Origin: Brachybacterium halotolerans
GTDB taxonomy: Bacteria > Actinomycetota > Actinomycetes > Actinomycetales > Dermabacteraceae
DNA length: 64,000 nucleotides
NCBI RefSeq assembly: GCF_016623465.1
Contig: NZ_JAEDAJ010000001.1
Location: 503,963 to 567,962 of the forward strand
Direction: 5' to 3'
Below the pieces are notes generated by a model. It was not told the DNA's origin. It made no database searches and saw only the letters and a program-made list of their open reading frames with translations. The translations under genes and the position numbers were made by a program. Below, piece after piece: positions 25,111 to 32,037 of this stretch (position 1 is its first letter; every line of letters starts with the position of its first letter).

Positions 25111-25418
25111 GGTGCGCTGTCCCTCTCCCCGTTCCCTGCCCTGCCCTGCCACTGGCTCCCGTTACCGGTCTTCGCCTGCACGGATGCGTGCGGGACAATG
25201 GTGCCACCTGCAGGGGGCGCTGTGTCTGAATCCACAGCGCGCGGCGCTCTCCGCGCTTCCGGCGCCCGGCAGCCGTGGGCTATGCTGTCGGGGTTGCCTT
25301 GCGCGACCGCTCTTCCTGTGGTCGACCACGGTATGCGAACCCTCCGACGATCGAGCGTCGGCCGGGGCGCGTCCGGCGGGCGAGGCACCCGCAACGATTC
25401 GATCTTCAGGAGACGACA
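25111..25418. other. 308-nt divergent region between recG and rpmB
   Basis: No gene is visible. It contains the probable rpmB promoter and an about 130-nt leader with a 12-bp palindrome GTGGTCGACCAC at 25319-25330 and a CCGACG/CGTCGG stem at 25346-25363. These could be autoregulatory folds for L28, but no known leader motif was recognised. Confidence 0.5.
25281..25286 (+). promoter_or_regulatory. Probable -10 element for rpmB
   Basis: TATGCT followed by a G/T-rich start region; a weak TTCCGG about 17 nt upstream could be the -35. It would give a leader of about 125 nt with a true ribosome binding site, unlike the leaderless genes around it. Confidence 0.4.
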
Positions 25419-25613
25419 GTGGCTTCCACGTGTGACATCTGCGCCAAGGGCCCGAGCTTCGGCAAGAGCGTGTCCCACTCGCACCGCCGCACCTCGCGCC
25501 GCTGGAACCCGAACATCCAGACCGTGCGCACCGTGATCAACGGCACCCCCACGCGCCTGAGCGTCTGCACCTCCTGCCTCAAGGCCGGCAAGGTGCAGAA
25601 GGTCGGCGCCTGA
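25419..25613 (+). CDS. rpmB: Ribosomal protein L28 (zinc-binding form)
   Basis: A 64-aa 50S subunit protein. [30 protein letters not shown] is the family start, and [19 protein letters not shown] the end. The CxxC pairs (CDIC and CTSC) make this the C+ form that binds zinc. The start is GTG at 25419 with AGGAG 8 nt upstream. Other longer in-frame starts upstream do not match the family. Confidence 0.96.
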   Translation: MASTCDICAKGPSFGKSVSHSHRRTSRRWNPNIQTVRTVINGTPTRLSVCTSCLKAGKVQKVGA

Positions 25614-25666
25614 GCAGGACGCGCTCGGCCCTCGCGGCCAGGCCATCCCTCGGGATTCCCCGTCGG

Positions 25667-25692
25667 AGCCCCCATCGGAGACGGTGGGGGCT
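25667..25692 (+). terminator. Hairpin downstream of rpmB
   Basis: A 10-bp stem (AGCCCCCATC with GGTGGGGGCT and a neighbouring G) with loop GGAGAC, 54 nt past the rpmB stop. The one non-Watson-Crick pair is a U-G wobble in plus-strand RNA, matching the rpmB orientation. No U-tract. Confidence 0.6.
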
Positions 25693-25730
25693 TCCGTGCG
25701 TCCGGGGCCGGTCCGATGCGTCGGGCACCG

Positions 25731-25736
25731 TACGCT
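25731..25736 (+). promoter_or_regulatory. -10 element for the HAD gene
   Basis: TACGCT, 6 nt before the ATG at 25743; decides this start over an earlier in-frame ATG at 25716. Confidence 0.5.
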
Positions 25737-25742
25737 GAGCCG

Positions 25743-26426
25743 ATGCTCGACGCACTCGCTGACTATCGCGCGCTCCTCGCAGAGGACGACGTCCGGGTCG
25801 CCGTGAGCGACCTCGACGGGGTCCTGCGCGTCTTCGACACGACCCCCTGGGCGGCGCTCGACGAGCAGCTCGGGCTCCCCCGGGGCTCCGCCTTCCGCGC
25901 CGTGCTGCGCGACCCGCTGCTCGAGGATGTCACGCGCGGCCGCGCCACTCATGAGGCCTGGCGGGAGTCCATCCTCTCCACGCTCCGTGACCAGGGCGTC
26001 CCCGCCGCACGGGCCCGCCGTGCCATCGGCACCTGGGCGGACGACCGCGGCCGGCTCGACACGGATGTCCTCGACCTGCTGGGGAGCGCGCAGCGGGAGG
26101 GGATCGAGGTCTTCGTGCTCACCAACGGCACCGACCGGGTGCGCGAGGAGCTGGAGGAGCTGCTCGCGCACGAGGATCCCGCCGTTCCCACGCCGCGGCG
26201 TTTCGGGGATCTCCTCGATCCGCATGGGGAGCGGGTCCTGAACACGGCCGAGCTGGGCGAGGCGAAGCCCGATCCCGCCGCGTTCGCCCTCGCCCACGCG
26301 CGCATCGAACGGGTGCTCGGCCGCGCCGTCCCCCGCTGCTGCGTCGCCTTCCTCGACGACAGCGCCTCCCACACGGAGGGCGCGGAGGAGTTCGGCTGGC
26401 GGGCGGTCCGATTGCATCGGGCGTGA
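25743..26426 (+). CDS. HAD-superfamily hydrolase
   Basis: A 227-aa phosphatase-like protein. Motif I is AVSDLDGVLRVFD (Asp nucleophile), motif II FVLTNGTDRV, motif III Lys in GEAKPDPAAF, and motif IV CVAFLDDSASHTEGAEEFGW. A helical cap lies between motifs I and II. Substrate unknown. Convergent with the monooxygenase operon. Confidence 0.85.
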   Translation: MLDALADYRALLAEDDVRVAVSDLDGVLRVFDTTPWAALDEQLGLPRGSAFRAVLRDPLLEDVTRGRATHEAWRESILSTLRDQGVPAARARRAIGTWADDRGRLDTDVLDLLGSAQREGIEVFVLTNGTDRVREELEELLAHEDPAVPTPRRFGDLLDPHGERVLNTAELGEAKPDPAAFALAHARIERVLGRAVPRCCVAFLDDSASHTEGAEEFGWRAVRLHRA

Positions 26427-26466
26427 GCGCGCCGCCGAGCTCCTCCGCGAGGCGCCCCGTGTCGCC

Positions 26467-27828
26467 TCAGGCGAGCGCGGGCAGCCCCAGGTTCTCGCGC
26501 AGCGTCGTCCCCGAGTACTCGGTCGGGTAGACGCCGCGCTCCTGGAGGCGCGGCACGAGCTCGTCGACGATGTCGTCGAGGCCACCGGGGATCAGCCACG
26601 GGGTGATGTTCAGTCCGTCGATCGCTCCCCACCGGGCGTACTCGGCGAGCTGCTCGGCGACCGAGTCGTAGGAACCGGTGAAGCTGCTGCCGCGCGACCC
26701 CTGGCGCGAGCGCGCGAACTCGAGGATCGACAGCCCCTTCTGGGCGGCCTCCTCGCGCCAGGCGCGCGTCAGCTCCTGGGCCTTCTCGAACTGGAAGCCG
26801 GCACCGCGGGTGACACCGGACTCGGCGACGAGCGGATCCACGTCGGGCAGCGGCCCGTCGGGGTCATAGGCGGTGAGGTCGCGGCCCCAGTACTGCTCGA
26901 GCAGGGCGATCGCCTGCTGCGGGCCCACCTGCTGCTCGCGCACCCAGCGCAGCTTGTCCTCGGCCTCGGCGTCGGTCGCGGCCAGGATGAACTCGGCCCC
27001 CGGGAAGATCTGCACGGACTCGGCCGAGCGGCCCGCGGCGAGCGTGCGCTCGACGATGTCATGGCGGAAGTCGATCGCCCGCTCGAGGTCGCCGAAGGGC
27101 GAGAAGATGACGTCGGCCGTGCGGGCGGCGAAGTCGCGCCCCTGCGGGGAGACGCCGGCCTGGAAGAGCACGGGCTCGCCCTGGCGCGAGCGCGGCAGTC
27201 TCCCGCTCGCGCGCACGTGGTAATGGCGGCCCTGGTGGTCCACGTCCTCACCGCGCCAGATCCGTCGCGCGACGTCGACGAAGGCCTCGGCGTGCTCGTA
27301 CCGCTCGGCGTGGTCGATGTAGCCGCCGCGGCGGAAGTTCTCGCCGGTCCAGGCGTTGTCGGTGGTGACGATGTTCCAGGCGGCGCGGCCGTCGCTGAGC
27401 AGGTCGAGGCTCTGCAGGCGACGGGCGAGGTCGACCGGGTCGTTGTACGTGGTGTTCTGGGTCGCGACGAGGCCGATCTGCCTCGTGATCGAGGCGAGCG
27501 CCGCGAGCAGGGTCTGCGCATCGGGGCGGCCGGCGACGTCGAACTCGAGCGGCACGCCCTGGTGCTCGCGCAGTCGCAGCCCCTCCCCCAGGAAGAAGGC
27601 GGAGAACACGCCGCGCTCGGCGGTCGTGATGAGGCGCTCGAAGGATTCCCAGGCGACCTGGTCGCCGGCGCCGGGCGCCCGCCAGGCGGTCGAGGAGTTC
27701 ACGCCCTGGAAGAAGACCCCCAGGCGGATGGTGCCGCTCGGGGTGTGCGCGGCGTGGATGGGGTGGTCGGTGTCGGCGGGAGAGGCTGCGGCTCCGGCGG
27801 TGGTCTGCTCGGCGGTGGTGCTGCTCAT
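26467..27828 (-). CDS. FMN-dependent monooxygenase, NtaA/SnaA/DszA family
   Basis: A 453-aa luciferase-like monooxygenase. Family motifs: FFQGVNSSTAWRAPGAGDQ (substrate/FMN end), LATTQNTTYNDP-like GLVATQNTTYNDPVDLARRLQSLDLLSDGRAAWNIVTT near residue 140, YEHAEAFVDVARRIW, and LFQAGVSPQGRDFAARTADVIFSP. It needs reduced flavin from a partner reductase. Relatives cleave C-S or C-N bonds, such as YxeK/YtnJ of Bacillus and DszA. Last gene of the operon, coupled to the gene before it by ATGA. Confidence 0.92.
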   Translation of the reverse strand: MSSTTAEQTTAGAAASPADTDHPIHAAHTPSGTIRLGVFFQGVNSSTAWRAPGAGDQVAWESFERLITTAERGVFSAFFLGEGLRLREHQGVPLEFDVAGRPDAQTLLAALASITRQIGLVATQNTTYNDPVDLARRLQSLDLLSDGRAAWNIVTTDNAWTGENFRRGGYIDHAERYEHAEAFVDVARRIWRGEDVDHQGRHYHVRASGRLPRSRQGEPVLFQAGVSPQGRDFAARTADVIFSPFGDLERAIDFRHDIVERTLAAGRSAESVQIFPGAEFILAATDAEAEDKLRWVREQQVGPQQAIALLEQYWGRDLTAYDPDGPLPDVDPLVAESGVTRGAGFQFEKAQELTRAWREEAAQKGLSILEFARSRQGSRGSSFTGSYDSVAEQLAEYARWGAIDGLNITPWLIPGGLDDIVDELVPRLQERGVYPTEYSGTTLRENLGLPALA

Positions 27829-28883
27829 CGAGCGGTCTCCTTCTGGGCGGTGCGGGCGCGGTCCGAGCGGCGCGCGGGGTCGATGGTGACGTCGGGGCGC
27901 GGGAGCCCGAACTGCTCGCGCAGGGTGTTGCCGGCGCTCGGGGCCGGGGCGACGAGCCCGTCGGCGCGCAGCTGGGCGGCGGCGTCGGCCACGCGCGAGG
28001 CGAGCTCGGCGGGTCGGAACGCATCCTCGCCCGCGTCTGCCCGCTGCGACTGCGCGACGTCGTCCGCGGGATCCTGCTGGCCCAGCAGACCGACGAGCCG
28101 CACGAGGCGCGGCGTGCTCGGGGCGGCACTCGCTGCGGCCGTGTCCGCGGCCTGCGGGTCGAGCTCGGCGCCGACGATCCCGGCCGCGCCGAGCGCCTCG
28201 CGGACCGCGCCCGCGATCTCCTGCGCGGTCGCGTCCGGGTCGAGCACGACGTCCACGGCGCGGCCGTCGGCCAGCTGCTCGGCGACTGTGTCGCCGACCG
28301 CGGCGCGGTCGGCGTCCGCCACGAGCACCGGCAGCAGGCCCTGCGGGGAGCGCGGGGTGATGGAGGGGCCGCGCACGGAGAACGTCTCCCCCTCGAAGTC
28401 GACGTACTGCAGCTTCGCGGCGTCGACGTAGACGCCGGTCTCGGCGTCGCGCACCACGGCGTCGTCGCTCCAGGAGTCCCAGACCAGGCGGGCCACGGTG
28501 ACGACGTCCGAGGTCTCGCGGCGCGCCGCCTCGGGGTCCAGCGCCTCGCGTCCGACGACGTGGGCGGCCTCGTCGTCGGTGCGGGTCTCGACGAGCCAGC
28601 CGGCGCGGCCGCCGCTGATGTGGTCGAGGCTCATGAGCTGGGTGGCCAGGTGGAAGGGCTCGACGTCCACCGCGTCGGTGCGGACCACGAGCGACAGGGC
28701 GCGGGTGAGCGGAGCGAGGTGGGAGGCGACGTGGATCGGGTGGAGGTCACCGCGCTCGGCGTCGCCGCTGATGCTGAGGGCGCCGAGGCCGGCCGCGTCG
28801 AGCGCCCGCGCGAGGTCGCGCACGGCCCCCAGCCGAGCGGGCGTGCTCGGCAGGTCGACGGTCAGGACGGGCGGTGTGGTCAT
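27825..28883 (-). CDS. LLM-class flavin-dependent oxidoreductase
   Basis: A 352-aa second luciferase-like protein, more divergent than its neighbour. SISGDAERGDLHPIHVASHLAPLTRALSLVVRTDAVDVEPFHLATQLMSLDHISGGRAGW is the recognisable barrel core (given here only to show the HISGGRAGW motif class), and the region after residue 220 is Ala/Asp-rich with partial decay of the usual barrel strands. The ATG at 28883 overlaps the preceding stop by 1 nt. Probably acts on the same or a related substrate as the 453-aa enzyme. Confidence 0.8.
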   Translation of the reverse strand: MTTPPVLTVDLPSTPARLGAVRDLARALDAAGLGALSISGDAERGDLHPIHVASHLAPLTRALSLVVRTDAVDVEPFHLATQLMSLDHISGGRAGWLVETRTDDEAAHVVGREALDPEAARRETSDVVTVARLVWDSWSDDAVVRDAETGVYVDAAKLQYVDFEGETFSVRGPSITPRSPQGLLPVLVADADRAAVGDTVAEQLADGRAVDVVLDPDATAQEIAGAVREALGAAGIVGAELDPQAADTAAASAAPSTPRLVRLVGLLGQQDPADDVAQSQRADAGEDAFRPAELASRVADAAAQLRADGLVAPAPSAGNTLREQFGLPRPDVTIDPARRSDRARTAQKETAR

Positions 28884-29905
28884 CACGGGTTCTCCTTGGT
28901 GTGTGCGCGGCTCTCGGTCACCGCTTCTTCGGACAGTCCCCAGCGGTCCAGGACCTTCGCGTAGGTGCCCTCGTCGATCGTGGCCTGGAGGGCCTTCGCG
29001 TAGACCTCGGCGATCCCGGTCCCGCGCGTGAACGTCGCGGCGACCAGGGTCTTGCCGGGCGAGAGCTCGTCGATCTTCCCCTGCGTCTCGACGTCGTCCC
29101 GGGTGGAGGCCACGTAGCTCATGGTCTCGTAGGGGGCGAAGTAGGCGTCGATGCGTCCGGCGCCGAGGGCGAGCAGCACGTCGGCATCGCTCGAGAAGTT
29201 CTTGAGCTCGGCCGGGTCCTTGCCGTCCTTCTGCAGGTCCTCGTTCCAGCGCATGAGCAGGGCTTCCTGATTGGTCCCGTTGCCCACGGCGATCACGCGC
29301 CCGCTCACGGAGTCGGGCTCGCCGAGCCCGAGGCCGGCCCCCTTCTTCACGAGGAACGTCATGAAGGCGCGCCGATAGGAGGCGAAGTCGAACGTCTCCA
29401 GGCGCTCGTCGTTGATGCCGACGTTGGAGTGGACGACCTCGAACTCGCCCGCCTTCAGCTTGAGCGGCCAGTTCTCCCAGCTGGTGATCCTCAGGTCCAG
29501 GTCGAGGCCCAGCTTGTCGGCGGCGAGCTGGGCGATGTCGGGCTCGGAGCCGATGGGGGTCTTGTTGTCGTCGGCCATGAAGCACAGCGGCGGCCCGCCC
29601 ACCACGGTGGTCGCGACGGTGAGCCTGCCGTCCTTGCGGAAGGACTCGGGCACGGCCTTCGCGAGCTTCTCGTCGACGGAGGTGCGGATCCTCTTCTGCG
29701 TGCCCGAGGTGTCGATCGACGAGGAGCCGCCCGAGCCGCCGTCGGAGGATCCTCCGTCGGAGCCGCCCGAGCCCGCCGCGCTGCTCACCGTGGTCGGATC
29801 GGCGCAGGCCGCGACCGCGGCGAGGACGGGCAGGGAGGCGGCTCCGGTGAGGAGCCGTCGACGCGGGAGCCGGTGCCGACCGGGGTCGGCGGAATGCTGG
29901 GTCAT
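28883..29905 (-). CDS. ABC transporter substrate-binding lipoprotein, amino-acid type
   Basis: A 340-aa secreted binding protein. The head RRRLLTGAASLPVLAAVAAC has twin arginines and a lipobox, so Tat export with lipidation is likely. A Gly/Ser linker follows, then a family-3 solute-binding domain (RLTVATTVVGGPPLCFMADD, SEPDIAQLAADKLGL, SWENWPLKLKAGEFEVVHSNVGI). The ATG at 29905 has CGGAG 8 nt upstream. An in-frame ATG at 29971 overlaps the ATPase stop (ATGA) and is the alternative. Confidence 0.88.
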   Translation of the reverse strand: MTQHSADPGRHRLPRRRLLTGAASLPVLAAVAACADPTTVSSAAGSGGSDGGSSDGGSGGSSSIDTSGTQKRIRTSVDEKLAKAVPESFRKDGRLTVATTVVGGPPLCFMADDNKTPIGSEPDIAQLAADKLGLDLDLRITSWENWPLKLKAGEFEVVHSNVGINDERLETFDFASYRRAFMTFLVKKGAGLGLGEPDSVSGRVIAVGNGTNQEALLMRWNEDLQKDGKDPAELKNFSSDADVLLALGAGRIDAYFAPYETMSYVASTRDDVETQGKIDELSPGKTLVAATFTRGTGIAEVYAKALQATIDEGTYAKVLDRWGLSEEAVTESRAHTKENP

Positions 29906-29967
29906 GGGTTCTCCGGAGGGGGCGTGAGTGGGGTGCGGGCCGACGGGGCCCGGGTCGCGAAGGGTGC

Positions 29968-30783
29968 TCATGCGGCGTGGATGCGCTGCAGGAAGCCGCG
30001 GGTGCGCTCGTGGCGGGGAGCGCCGATGACCTGCTCTGGCGGCCCCTGCTCCACGATGCGCCCGCCGTCCATGAAGACGACGTGGTCGGCGACGTCACGT
30101 GCGAAGGCGATCTCGTGCGTGACGATCAGCAGGGTGGTGCCGGCGCTCGCGAGATCACGGATCACGGCGAGCACCTCCTCGACGAGCTCGGGGTCGAGCG
30201 CCGAGGTGGGCTCATCGAACAGCAGCACCTTGGGGCGCAGGGCGAGGGCGCGGGCAATCGCGACGCGCTGCTGCTGGCCGCCGGAGAGCTGGCGCGGGTA
30301 GACGTCGGCCTTCGCGGCCAGGCCCACGGTCTCCAGGAGCTCGCGGCCGCGTGCGAGCGCCTCGCGCTTGGGGACGCCGAGCGCGCGCCGGGGCGCCTCC
30401 GCGACGTTCTGGAGCGCGGTCATGTGCCCGAAGAGGTGGAACTGCTGGAACACCATGCCCACCTCGGTGCGCTGTCGCAGCACGTCCTTCTCGGAGAGCT
30501 CGAGCAGCAGGTCGTCCCGGCGGCGGTAGCCCATGATCTCGCCGTCGATCGCGACCACGCCGCGGTCCAGGGCCTCGAGGTGGTTGAGCGTGCGCAGCAG
30601 CGTCGACTTGCCCGAGCCGCTGGGGCCCAGGATCGCGGTGACCGTGCCGGGCTCGACGGTCAGGTCGACCCCGCGCAGCACCTCGAGGTCGCCGTAGGCC
30701 TTGTGGGCCGCGCGGACCTCGACGCGTCCCCCGCGGGGCGCCGTGACGGCGGCGGTGGACGTGGTGGTCTCGAGGGCGGTCAT
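29968..30783 (-). CDS. Amino-acid-type ABC transporter ATP-binding protein
   Basis: A 271-aa ATPase of the GlnQ/HisP/YxeO group. Walker A is GPSGSGKST near residue 54, Q-loop VFQQFHLFGHMTALQNV, signature LSGGQQQRVAIARA, Walker B VLLFDEPTSALDPEL and switch VTHEIAFARDVAD. The ATG overlaps the permease stop by 4 nt. It powers the importer formed with the permease and binding protein next to it. Confidence 0.94.
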   Translation of the reverse strand: MTALETTTSTAAVTAPRGGRVEVRAAHKAYGDLEVLRGVDLTVEPGTVTAILGPSGSGKSTLLRTLNHLEALDRGVVAIDGEIMGYRRRDDLLLELSEKDVLRQRTEVGMVFQQFHLFGHMTALQNVAEAPRRALGVPKREALARGRELLETVGLAAKADVYPRQLSGGQQQRVAIARALALRPKVLLFDEPTSALDPELVEEVLAVIRDLASAGTTLLIVTHEIAFARDVADHVVFMDGGRIVEQGPPEQVIGAPRHERTRGFLQRIHAA

Positions 30784-31844
30784 GCGCGCACCTCCGTGCT
30801 CTTCGAGCGCAGGCCCGTGAGGTTCGCGCGCAGGCGCTGCAGCGGGGTGGGCGGCAGCGTGCGCACGGCTCCCTTCGCGAAGTGGCGCTCGATGTAGTAC
30901 TGGGCGATGGACAGCAGCGAGGTGATGACGATGTACCAGAGGGTCGCGACCATGAGCATCGGCAGCACCTGCTGGGTGCGGCCGTAGATCAGCTGCACGG
31001 TGAAGAACAGCTCGGCGTGGGCGATCACGTAGACGATCGCCGTGCCCTTGACCAGGCCGATCACCTCGTTGAACGCCGAGGGCAGGATGGCGCGCATGGC
31101 CTGCGGGAGCACGATCCGCAGGTTCCTGTCGCGCGCGGGGATGCCGAGCGCGCTCGCGGCCTCGACCTGTCCGGCGTCGACCGAGAGGATGCCGCCGCGG
31201 ATCAGCTCGGAGGCGTAGGCCGCCTGGTGCAGGCCCAGGCCCAGCACGGCGGCGACCAGCGGGGTCATCAGGTCGCTCGTGCGGGCGTCGAGAATGCTGA
31301 GGTTCGTGAACGGGACGCCCACCACGATGCGGTCGTAGAGGTAGCCGAGGTTGAACCAGATGAGCATCTGCACCAGCAGCGGCGTGGAGCGGAAGATCCA
31401 GGAGAACGTCCAGGACAGCCCCGAGGCCAGCCGCGAGCGGGAGAGGCGCATGAGCGCGAGCACGAGGCCCAGGCCGAAACCGAGCACACCCGAGAGCACG
31501 GTGAGCTTCAGCGTCTCCCCGAGCCCGCGGATGATCGAGCGTGCGAGGAACCAGCTGCCCACCACGCCCCACTCCCACCGCGGGTTCAGGGCGATCGCGA
31601 CGAGCGCGGCGAGCACGAGGACGCCGACGATGGTCACGACGGCGCGGCGCACCGGCCGACGGGCGGGGGCGACCCGCAGCCTCTCTATCCGGTCCTCTCC
31701 CAGGGCGTCGAGCGAGCGGTCCGCAGGAGCACCGCCGCCCTCGACCCCGTCGTCCTCCGGCCGGCCGGGCATGTCCGAGGCACAGGACTCCTCGCCGCTC
31801 GTGCGGAGCGTGCGGGATGCGGCGTCGCGTGCAGTGAGGGTCAC
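30780..31844 (-). CDS. Amino-acid-type ABC transporter permease
   Basis: A 354-aa permease. After about 80 polar residues there are about six hydrophobic helices, the HEM-type motif GLGETLKLTVLSGVLGFGLG, and the cytoplasmic loop QVEAASALGIPARDRNLRIVLPQAMR that binds the ATPase. Only one permease is present, so a homodimer is likely. The start is GTG at 31844 with GGAAGG 9 nt upstream. First gene of the five-gene operon. Confidence 0.92.
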   Translation of the reverse strand: MTLTARDAASRTLRTSGEESCASDMPGRPEDDGVEGGGAPADRSLDALGEDRIERLRVAPARRPVRRAVVTIVGVLVLAALVAIALNPRWEWGVVGSWFLARSIIRGLGETLKLTVLSGVLGFGLGLVLALMRLSRSRLASGLSWTFSWIFRSTPLLVQMLIWFNLGYLYDRIVVGVPFTNLSILDARTSDLMTPLVAAVLGLGLHQAAYASELIRGGILSVDAGQVEAASALGIPARDRNLRIVLPQAMRAILPSAFNEVIGLVKGTAIVYVIAHAELFFTVQLIYGRTQQVLPMLMVATLWYIVITSLLSIAQYYIERHFAKGAVRTLPPTPLQRLRANLTGLRSKSTEVRA

Positions 31845-31951
31845 GGCTGTGCCTTCCGGTCGTGGGTCTGGGGCGAGGGGGCCGACGGTCGTCGACTCCG
31901 GGGTGACGTGGACGCGGTGGATCTGTGTGAACGCACGTAACACCCCTGTTG

Positions 31952-31967
31952 CAGTTATGGACCGTAT
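31952..31967. promoter_or_regulatory. Possible operator in the divergent region
   Basis: TTAT-GGACCG-T-ATAA type imperfect inverted repeat in an AT-richer patch of the 193-nt space between the importer operon and the fusion oxidoreductase. Its place between divergent genes suggests shared control, but no regulator gene is adjacent and no consensus was recognised. Confidence 0.25.
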
Positions 31968-32037
31968 AAGCGAGTCTTTAGTTGTGGCAAGCGGAGACGT
32001 CTCGACCGGACACATCACGACACAGAAGGGAGCGCCG

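Noticed and set aside
25716..25742. Earlier ATG for the HAD gene
   Set aside because: Would place the start inside the region before the TACGCT -10 element and adds nine residues absent from the motif-I layout of relatives.
31845..32037. Sulfur-related riboswitch (SAM type) before the importer operon
   Set aside because: No conserved multi-stem core could be traced; the AT-rich patch looks like promoter or operator DNA.
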